Positions 54,451-64,000 of a stretch of DNA of 64,000 nucleotides are shown here, piece after piece; position 1 is the stretch's first letter; every line of letters begins with the position of its first letter. The notes under the pieces were generated by a model. The model saw only the letters and a list, made by a program, of their open reading frames with translations. It was not told the origin of the DNA and did not search any database. Source of the DNA: Glycine soja (Eukaryota; Streptophyta; Magnoliopsida; Fabales; Fabaceae). Both the position numbers and the translations under genes were made by a program. The DNA is taken from NCBI RefSeq assembly GCF_004193775.1, contig NC_041020.1:9121198-9185197 (forward strand), written 5' to 3'.

Positions 54451-57400
54451 TGACTTGATCAATAATAATAATGTAATTATTATATATTATCATGTAATTT
54501 GGATGTTATGGCTTTTTCTGTACTCTTTCTCAATTTTTATCCATTTAGATTTTAAACCAAAATTCACACAATACTCTCTTTCCCTTTCTCTTGGTCTTCC
54601 ATTTTACACTTCTTCTTTCTCTTCTTTTTTACTGTTCTTACTAACTATTGCTCACATTTCTTATTCCTATGATTTGCATGATTCGTGTTTCAATTATAAA
54701 TAAGTGTATATTATTATTTTCAAATCCATTATTAATTTTCTCTTTTAAAATATTTAATTATTGACACTTTATTCCTTTAATTTGATTCAGTTTCAATTCT
54801 TTCTCTATGGTAGTTTTTTCTTATATCTTTTTCAATTTTTTTGAATGTTTTTTTTACACAATTTGTTTAAAATTTAGTATTGAATATTTATTTGTTATTG
54901 TTATTTTGCATTTTCTTTACTTTCAACCTATTATTATTTCCAATTTCATTGTTATTATTTTCATTTTAAATATCTAATTACTGACATTTTTTTTATTCAG
55001 CTTCAATGGAGCAAATGCATTCACCTTTTTTATTCTTTTTATAATGTAAGGTTTAATTTATATTTTTTCTCCTCTTTTAATTTATATATTTAGTTTTCTT
55101 TAATAGTAATATTTCTTTCTTTTCTTTCTTTTATTTTTTCATATGATTTTTTCCTTACATCATTTTTCATTTGATTTACATTTTTTTCTAAGATGAGATT
55201 ATATGAGTTGTCTTTTTTCTAATTTAACTTTTTTTTTGCAGGTGCGTAAAAGGATTCAAAGGAAATAAAATAAAAATAAAAAATAAGAACAATTCTATCA
55301 TACCAGAAAAATAACTTACTCAATCAAACTAGGCTTCTTAAATTTTAATTGTATAGTATTTTGACTAAAATCATATTAAATCAAATTCTGATTAAAATGA
55401 TTCATATCCAAAATATTACAGTTAAATTATAAAGCTTATATAATTAACAAAAATAATAAAAAATAATTTTCATGTAAATTATCCAAAATTTTAAATTAAT
55501 ATTTTTATATTTTTAATCTAATTAAAAAAATAGATTCAATAACAGAAAACTCTTTCGTGTTTATGTAAAAAAAATAAAAAATTCAATCCATTAATTTTAT
55601 AAAATGAAGACAGTAAAAGTATATAGAAAATATGTATAAAAGGAACAAAACTAAGAAATTGTGAATCAAAATTATTGGCCACCTCCATTGCTACTTCGTT
55701 GTCATTGTATAAATATGTATTTAATGTATTAAGTAAAAGCATAACTAAAATTGATGTTAAGACAACTTAGTCACATTCTCAATTTGAAAATGTATTTTTT
55801 CCAATTTTTATTCTCCAAGTTCTGTATCATTGTCCTTTTATATATATATATATAAATCTGAAATACATGATTTCTCTATTAATAGTAATTATTTAAAATT
55901 TTAAAAAAATTATTATCAATTTGCCACTACATGACAAATTTTTTTAATATTAATCTATTACTTTATTTTTACACACTTCATAAAAATAAATAAATAAATT
56001 ATCACAACTTTAGTAATATAAATTATTATTTTTAATTAAAAATAAGAAATGATAGATTAAAAATTATAATAATATAAAAATATATATTATGAAGTTTAAA
56101 CTTAATATCTGTGTCAGACAAGGGGTTTTACGCTAATAATATAAATAAAATAGTTTCTATATATATATATATATATATATAGATGAACGGTCCTATGTTG
56201 TGAGAGAAAAATATTTTCTCCTAATGGCTAATACTACACATTGAATAATTAGTAACTTTTTTTTTCAAAATATTTTTAGTGATGATAACAAATAAAAATA
56301 ATTAGTAGTAAAAATGTAATATTTTAAAACCTATAGCTTTAGGGCACGTTTGAAGCCCAAATAATCGAAAGCATCACTTTCCTAACATACATAAGCTAAA
56401 TTACTAAAGGCAACATCCTGTTTTTTTCTTCTTTTTTTTTTTTGGCAGAGGCAAAATCCTTTCTATTCTTTTCTTTTTTCGACAAAAAAATAAAATACTT
56501 AGTGCCTAGCTAGCCTTACGACGTGACCCAATAATTCTTTAACAATCAACCAGGTGATCCCTTATTTTTAATTTTCTCTTCTTCCTTTTAGTAGAAAAGC
56601 AGACCCTACCACATATCTGGATAATACTACTCATATCGCAATCGCACTTCTCATAATTAAAATAAAACAAATAAACAAATAAAACTTATCTTTTTATAAC
56701 TAGGCAACAACAGCTTAACTTTAATTCGTACCCCATGGACGCCAACTGGATTTGCCCTATCTTTTAATTAAAACATAATGCTTATGATTCACACACAAAG
56801 TTCATACAATGAAACATAACAATTTGGTTCAATTCATCTTGGCATATTGCCAATTAATTCAATAAAAAAATATATATGTTAGGGCAGCTTATCATGTTCC
56901 TCCAATTTTCATAAGTCTTCGTAACAGAAAATGCAACCAAAAAAATATTATTTATTTCTATTTGATGTTTATACCAATTATAAAAAGTTGTTTGTATTTT
57001 TATTTATTTTTACTATTAAACATTTGTATAAGAAGTAGTAAGAATAATAAAAGACCACTTTAAAACTAAAAAAATAATCAAATAATATTGAATTAAAGAA
57101 TTTCAATTGACCGCCATTAAAGGCATGCATGAATCTTCCCTTGTGAAGTACAACGGACAAACATGATTCTTTCCAAATATAATTTGTTCAGACATATTCC
57201 CAAATACATGGTTGACATGACACGTCTTTCTCGAGAATTGATGATTTTATCTTACATACCTTGTCAAGTAAAAAAAATGTTTATTTCTCGCTATAAATAA
57301 ATATTCACAAATTTTAATAAGCCTCAACTATATATAATGTTAACAAAGGGAGAAGTAGACAAATTGACAGATGGCCCTGTTGAAATTGGAAGCATAGTTT

Positions 57401-59900
57401 GATTTGAGAGATCGTTTCCAAGTTCTATTTTAATTTTGCTTCATGTTTCCCGAAATTTATGCACGAAAGAGTGAAGATAGATGAGAAAACAGAAAATATT
57501 TAAAAAATATTTTTACTGTTGAATTGCTTCTTTTGAAAAAGGAATATGAAATCAGAAAACGTTTCCATGAAAACGTTTTCAGATGGATGTTGGGTATCCA
57601 GTTATTCATATTTTATGCAGTTGAAAAACAAAAGATATTCGTATTTTACCGCAACATACAAGTATATGTTTTTTGTTTTTGTTTTTGTAGTTGTTGAGTA
57701 CATATAGGTATACGCAGTTTGTTGCATAGTTCTTTAAACAAGTATTTTAACATGTTATGTTTAGGAATATTAGAAGAGAATGATATTTTTAGGTATTTTA
57801 AGAAAAAATGTATTTGCTTAATTATTGATTTTTTTTTATATTCTAAGGAATATTTAAAATATATGTTTGATTTATATTATTTTTTTAGAAATATATGTTA
57901 TATTATCAAAATATCTTTTTTGTATTAAAAAAATTATTATATTTTTTTTATCAACAATCAATTATATCATGAATTGATCCTACATGACAGCCAATGTCTT
58001 GCATAATTCAAATGTACATATATGAAATTAAATTCAAACTTAAAACACAATGAAAATGTTGTGCATGTTGTGTAATTTTCACCTAATAGATAGGAAATAA
58101 ATTAAGAAGAATCATAAAAGATGTAAAGTGGAATTTTGATTTACAGAGTACTGCAGGAATAAAAAAATTGATAGGTAAGTAGAGAAGTAGCATGATAGTG
58201 GATATTAATAGGAGTATAGAATAATTTTTTACACAATAAATCATATTTTCAGTAGGAATTCACATTCTCACATTCCATGTAAATCAAATCGATACAAAAA
58301 TAAAATGAGCATGTGAATCTCATTTTTTCTGAGAATAAAAAATATAAAATCTTTTACCTTCTAGCAAACATGGAAAAACATATTTCCATCTCCATATTTC
58401 TTGGAATCTAACAAGATTAATATTTGACTTAAATAAAATTTTGGTTCTTCTTCTTTAAACAAGCTCTAATTTTGATTCTCTATTTAAAAAAAACCCACAC
58501 CTCTTATTTCAAAATACAAACACTTAGTTCTCATTTTTTAAAAAATCTGTAATTTTGGTTTTCATATTTTAAAAAAAAATCATAATTTTAGTTTAATCTT
58601 TAATTTTGTCACGTTTTATTTGTTTTATTTCTTGCTCTGTAATTAATTAAATAATTTTTTATAATATCTCAAATAAATATGTTAGGTTTAACATTCAATT
58701 GAACTAAAAGAAAAGAACTAAAACATAGATAAAATTAAAAATTTGATCAAAATTATGAATTTTTTAAAATATGAAAACTAAATGTCTCTATTTTAAAATG
58801 AAAGAACTAAAATCATATTTTTTTTTTAAAATTAAGAGAATTAAATGTCTCAAATTTAAAATAGAGGTACCCAAATTATAAATAGAATAAATTAAGAAAT
58901 CAAAGTTACATATAAACCTAAATATTTATTTTATGTGTATACTTATATTTTTAGTTAAAAGGTGGTCAATATTGCTGTACTTTTATATTGACGATTCAAA
59001 ATTTAAAAGAAACAAGGATTTAATATTCCTAACTTTAAAAAGCATGATACGAGATGAAATTCACATTTTTTTAAATATGAAGATGAAATTGTCGATATAT
59101 AAGTATAAGGACTACGATTATTTTGTCGGACTCAAGCAATTAATTAAAATTCTTAATAAATAAATATTTGGAAACATATAAATTATATGTTTTGATTTAT
59201 AATAAACAATTATATGTGATTGGATATTATTTTTAACTATTAATATTTTTTGATAAAAAGTATTAAAATTCAAATTAAAAATAAAGATAAAAGGGTAGAT
59301 CAAGAGAGATAAAAGCATAAGAAAATTCCGAAAAATAAAATAAAATCTCATTTAAGAAAAATGTGTATTATATATCTTTCATTGTCCAGATGATAATTTA
59401 TTGTGTATAATTGGTTCTTAAAAATCAGTCTGGTTCAAAACAATTATTTTAGTACACACGTAGACAAATAACCTACATGCGTGCTGCACGCGAATTCACC
59501 ACACAACATACCGTGTATCAGGGTATAGATTCTCTTTTAAAGAAAATCTTGTAACAATAATGTGAAAACTAACGAACCCGCGTATCTACATGAAATTCAT
59601 GTATTCTCATATCAGCATCAGGTCCCTTGTAACTAAGTCTATGTCTATGATTTGTTGGATCACATTCAAAGTGGTCTCTTACTTTTTCCCTTTCTAAAAT
59701 CAGAACAAATCGCACCTCACAAGTCACAAGTCACCAGAACACGCACTCGTTCCTTTGCTTTAGGCCAAAGTTGAGCACAAAAGAATATAAAGATGCTCAG
59801 AATAAAGGGGTGATTAGAAACTACAAGATATATGAGAATTCAGCAAAGCATCGATCATGTGATGATGCTTCATTCTTTGCTTGTAACATAACCAACTCTA
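54451..59900. other. Long AT-rich stretch without genes
   Basis: About 5.4 kb with no supported gene. 54,480-55,270 is pyrimidine-rich (TTTCTTT words). Short AT microsatellites occur near 55,838-55,852 and 56,156-56,181. A 26-bp near-palindrome is at 57,555-57,580. All open stretches are short, AT-driven and without domains. The last kilobase may hold the promoter of the gene that follows. Confidence 0.5.
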
Positions 59901-60040
59901 TTCATAACGATTCTTCTTAATTTCAGGCTTGACTGTGTCATGATTTTCCCATTCTCAAAATAAAAACTGAACAACATTTCACTGTACCCTTTTCAAATAT
60001 TTTAAGGCTAAAGCCTTAAAGTTCTACAAAAGGGAACAAA

Positions 60041-60132
60041 ATGGGGCTTAGGATTGACCCAAGTGCTGTTTTTCTGCATCTATGGCCATTCACAGAATGA
60101 GGAGCAATTTGAGTTTTGGTGTTGATGTTTAG
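60041..60132 (+). promoter_or_regulatory. Two overlapping short upstream open reading frames
   Basis: 60,041-60,100 is a 19-codon frame (ATGGGGCTT to TGA). Its stop overlaps the ATG of an 11-codon frame at 60,097-60,132 in an ATGA arrangement. Both lie 160-250 bp before the main ATG of the host gene. They matter only if the transcript starts upstream of 60,041, which is not shown by the sequence. Confidence 0.35.
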
Positions 60133-60295
60133 TTAACTAGTTGTGCTAGGAGAAAACTGGTTTTTAGCATCCGGCTGTGTGGTTTTCAATCTTTATCATC
60201 TCTAGAGTGGTCTAAGTTCGAATCTTTTGTGCTTGAGGGGCTGAAAGCAAGATGAGTTTGTAGTGGAGGGTTTTAAAGATCTCAGTGGAGGAGCA

Positions 60296-63200
60296 ATGGA
60301 ACCTCCAACAGGATTTTGGGCTTCAATATGGAACTTTGTTTGCTTTCTGCCATTTTTCGTTGGTCTTTGGCTTCTTGGCAACATCAAAGGTGAATGCCAA
60401 TTACTATGGTTTCATTTTTCTTGTTATCTGAGCTGCTTTTTAGTATGCTTTGATTGAGAAACACAAGTTGAACTTCAGAAATGGAATTTCTAGCTGATCA
60501 CTTTTCAAACTGTCGTACTGCAATGGAACATCTATATATGCATTTTTTTAATTACAAGTTCTTTTATATAATTATTCATCTTAATGTAAAATTTATTAGG
60601 CCATCTTTTCCTTTGACAATGGTGGAGTGAACATTGGTATGTAATCTAGCATGTGTTCAATTTTGAAAGATATTTGTTGGAGATTTACTCATTTTAATTA
60701 GCTGGTGACAAATACATATTTCCATCCATGATTGGGTGTTATTAATAAGGCAAAACAATTAAAATTTGTTTGTTTTGCGGATGATCAATCTTGTAGGTTT
60801 GAACATTAAGCACAACAAAATTTTAAGTTTTTGAAAATTAAAAAAAGATAAAGAAAGGAAAACTATTTAAATGACATAACAAACAAGTATGTGGTATTTT
60901 AAATTTCCAACCATGACTAGGAATTAAACAGTTTACTTTTCCTCTGCTGAATATGTAATAGCTGCTTTGTTTATTCTCTCTGTTTCTCTCTCTCTCTCTT
61001 AACTTTGATCATTGCCTACTTATTGTTCTTATCATACTAGAATAGAGCTAAGTGAAATTTCTGCTTCAGGTTTACAATCAATCAAACTTACTCAAACTGC
61101 ATTATGACTTCAGGTGTCATTTTTTGCCCGTTGGTATGCTTAGTAATGACAATAGGCAACTCAGCTATCATACATGGTCTTTGGCCCATACATTGTGTTT
61201 GGACATATTACTGTGTAGTGAGGTGCTTTCCTTGGCTTCAAGACTCAAATTTGATTTTTTCATTTGATTAAGATTTGTAATTGTTTCCTTGTATTGATTT
61301 CCTTATATTGATTTACTTAACTACAGATCTAAAAAATTAGGACCTGCACTGAAGTTTGTTACATGCACATGTATACTACCCTCGGTGTTGATTTTATGGC
61401 CAGTGGCTGGCATTGTTGGGAGTGTTATAGGTGGAGCTGCCTATGGATTTTTTGCACCAATATTTGCTACTTTTGAAGCTGTAGAGGGAGGAAAAGAGAA
61501 CAAACTTTTCCACTGTTTTATTGTATGTTTCATCTTTGTGGTTATTAAAATCCTTGTTATTTTTGTCCTGCTGTTGTTACTCAATACAGAATTTCATATT
61601 TTATCCTCAGGATGGAACATGGAGCACCATTAGAAAGACCTTTGATATTGTCAACGATGTGAAAAATGAATGCTATGATTCTTATTTCTCGTTTATGGAT
61701 GATCTACTACAACCGAACGGGAAATATTATGAGATCAGGTTTTGTGTCATTATATTTCTGTTTCATTTTTGTTATACCATTGTATCATTTTTGGAATTTG
61801 TTTTTTATATGATTCAATTTTTCTGTTTTTGGGTAACCAAGTGGGGAGTAAGTGGTATTATGCTCATGTTTTGGCCTAAATGAATGCTATAAATGGTGAT
61901 TTAAATCATTCATCGTATGCATATCAAATATCACTATGGCAAAGTCAAAGTAGATTGCCATATAAAATATTGACAGAAGGCATTATTACCAGGTAGCATC
62001 TTTAAATGGCAATTCTCATGGGATAAGCAGTTCCAATTAACAAGTAAAATCTGATGTATGGAAACTTTAGTTACCAGCATGATTCATTGTTAATTTTACT
62101 GCCTAAATTTCCTTTTTTACTAATTTGGCTAAGGTGAAACTAAATTGTTTTTCTTTCATTCTTTCTTGTGCATTTTTTGTTTTTTTTAGTTGTGTGTTTG
62201 GTCTATGCTAGATTTAACAAATGATTATCCAACTAGTGAGCTGACTTGCATTGGCAGATTTTGGGAACTTCAAAGCAAAAACAAAAAATAGTGGCTATAA
62301 AAATGTCTTCTAGTTAGATTAACACATGAATAATGGGATTCCATATTTTAATTGAAATTTCAATGATGTTTCTTTTATCTGTTTCAATGCAGGCTGCGAT
62401 ATCTTCCTGGTGCTATTGTGGCTGCGGTTCTTGGGATCATTATTGACATGCCTGTTATATCAGTTGTTGCCATATTTAAAGGCCCTTACATGCTTTTCAA
62501 AGGGTGGAAGCGTTTGTTTCATGATCTCATGGGTCGTGAAGGCCCTTTCTTGGAGACAATATGTGTGCCTTTTGCTGGCCTTGCTATTGTTCTGTGGCCA
62601 CTGGCTGTTGTTGGGGCAGTTCTGGCATCTGTGTTAGCCAGTTTCGTTCTTGGCGGATATGCAGGTTTTATTACTTATCAGGTCAATCCTTTTACAAGTT
62701 TTAAGTTTCTATTGATACTATTGTTACTAATTTATTGTAGCCTGTTATGCTATGCTTAGGTTAGTGTAAGACAATAATTTTCTAATGACTGACACATGTA
62801 TAAGTTTGGTGGGGAGACTTTAGTTGGTTTCTTTTCATGTATGTCATTGCTTTTATATCCTTTTGTTATGCATTCTGCATTGGAGAGAATTATGCTCAAG
62901 CTAGATAGGACCTTTATGGGTGGCAAAATTCTCCCTCCGAGTATTTAACGCAACTACATATCCAAGGCAAAAACTCAAGACTACTGGTTAAATTGAAACA
63001 ATCCCATGCCAGTTGATCCACACACTCAGCAGTTTCAAGATCTTTTAAGGCTTAGACAGTTTTCACCTTATGAGTTAAGTTTGTGGAGTTGAGTTAGGTT
63101 GTAAGCTTAAAATCTAAAATTGTATCAAATCTTATCCTAGATCCAATCAGTATTTATTTGTTTTAGTTGTCTGTTCTTAGGAGGTTGCTGACTCCCACAT

Positions 63201-63941
63201 GGATTAGAGATATGATTAATGTAGTTCTTCTAAGGCTTGGCAGTCCTCACCCTACAATGCTGTTTTATAGGGTTGAGTCCCCTAAACCGAAATTCTAAGA
63301 GATGAATTGTAGGAAATCTGGGGATTAGAATAAAAAATATTTCTTGTATGCTCACATGGTCACATCCTCTGCCAACCTTAGATCCTCTACTCAAATCTGG
63401 ATTTTAAGCAGCCTACTTTGTAATGTTTTCTATGCCCAAATTCTTAAATATGCTATCTATGGCACTGATGAATAATACCTCATTCATGGTATTAAACTTG
63501 AATGAGTCATGGTATAAACAACAATAAGAACCAAGCCTTTTTTAAACTTTGGACGATGCATCGGTTTCTCCTAGGCATTACATGCTTATTTTGTTCTTTG
63601 AAATGCAGGAATCCTCTTTCTTGTTTGGCCTGGGGTACATTGTTGCAGCTGTGTCCCTTTATGATGAATACAGCAATGATATTCTTGACATGAAAGAAGG
63701 ATCCTGCTTCCCAAGGTTTCATTTAGCCATGCTTTCTAATACTAGCTTGTTACTGTGACTTTGCAGTTAATATTGCTCTTGACTTGTGCTTGATAGGCCA
63801 CGATATCGAAAAATTACTGAATTGAAATTGTCAAGGACACCTTCCCGTTCAATTTCCCTCCCAAAAACAAAGTCCTTAACAAAGACACTTTCTCATGCAT
63901 ATTCACTGAAAGATAATATACCCGAGTTCAAACCATTTGAG
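60296..63941 (+). CDS. At3g27390-like multi-pass membrane protein, 5' seven exons (gene runs off the window)
   Basis: Exons with GT/AG borders and continuous phase: 60,296-60,389, 61,114-61,222, 61,327-61,522, 61,611-61,738, 62,393-62,681, 63,609-63,715 and 63,797-63,941. They give 356 codons so far without a stop. The start MEPPTGFWASIWNFVCFLPF is typical of the family. Hydrophobic helices follow at about residues 10-60, 80-115, 180-205 and 235-290, with FKGWKRLFHDLMGREGPFLE and LYDEYSNDILDMKEGSCFPRP as conserved loops. A Ser/Arg/Lys-rich cytosolic-type segment begins at about 305. Arabidopsis At3g27390 and relatives are annotated as uncharacterised membrane proteins; molecular function unknown. 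The frame is intact and no transposon lies within it, so it is likely a functional host gene. The 5' leader contains short upstream frames. Confidence 0.88.
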
Positions 63942-64000
63942 GTATTCTCTTTGATATGTCCACTGAGGCATGCCATTGACTCAAATGTTACTTTTTGAGT
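63942..64000 (+). other. Start of an intron of the At3g27390-like gene
   Basis: The donor GTATTCTC follows the codon GAG at 63,939-63,941. The rest of the window is intron and the gene continues beyond it. Confidence 0.7.

Noticed and set aside
58933..59351. Short open frames on both strands (76-77 codons)
   Set aside because: Extremely AT-biased (Ile, Lys, Phe, Tyr), overlapping each other on opposite strands and without any domain.

Overview
The window is plant nuclear DNA, AT-rich and packed with transposable elements. It is almost certainly from a legume and most likely soybean (Glycine). The reasons are a SIRE1-like Sirevirus with its pol/env-like readthrough junction, a CACTA-type element with GTTAACATCGG/CCGATGTTAAC hairpin arrays and an Ulp1-like protease gene, and a Mutator-like element with an OTU domain. 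These are recognised from family knowledge; no database search was possible. No rRNA, tRNA, CRISPR or bacterial-type operon was seen.

Layout. 1-0.9 kb: nothing recognised. 0.96-3.4 kb: minus-strand hAT (TTF/ZMYM1-type) transposase pseudogene. 4.4-7.4 kb: minus-strand Ty3-gypsy (Athila-like) gag/protease remnant, split by a second plus-strand gypsy 3' end with LTR (5.57-6.7 kb). Two long (TA)n tracts follow. 10.28-26.80 kb: a CACTA-like element with hairpin arrays at both ends, carrying a spliced DUF8039-like/Ulp1-like gene. The first recognised intron of that gene contains a 9.74-kb SIRE-type Copia retrotransposon (14,909-24,652, minus strand, TSD ACTGT, 1,133-bp LTRs with 2 differences by eye). 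27.0-29.1 kb: BED-finger hAT pseudogene. 31.55-38.69 kb: a Mutator-like element with two convergent pseudogenes, a plant-mobile-domain gene (+) and a MULE transposase-OTU gene (-). 39.16-40.66 kb: a 338-bp TRIM whose right LTR contains a 1,156-bp Copia-gag insert. 40.76-41.46 kb: a small hAT-like element. 43.2-47.9 kb: unclassified repeat containing a 2.0-kb hAT (45,378-47,379). 49.7-50.6 kb: LINE pieces in opposite orientations. 52.2-54.4 kb: decayed plus-strand Copia gag/protease/integrase. 54.5-59.9 kb: AT-rich DNA without genes. 60.0-64.0 kb: the one ordinary host gene, a multi-exon At3g27390-like membrane protein that runs off the window.

The observation most worth following up is inside the SIRE element. 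A degenerate 26-27 bp motif, GATGTC-N6-GATGTC-N2/3-GACATC (or its reverse complement), recurs about 18 times. It is in both LTRs, the 3' untranslated region, gag, pol and the env-like frame, in more than one reading frame and in both orientations. This suggests selection or propagation at the nucleic-acid level. The TRIM with an in-LTR gag cassette bounded by a 10-bp duplication is the second unusual structure.
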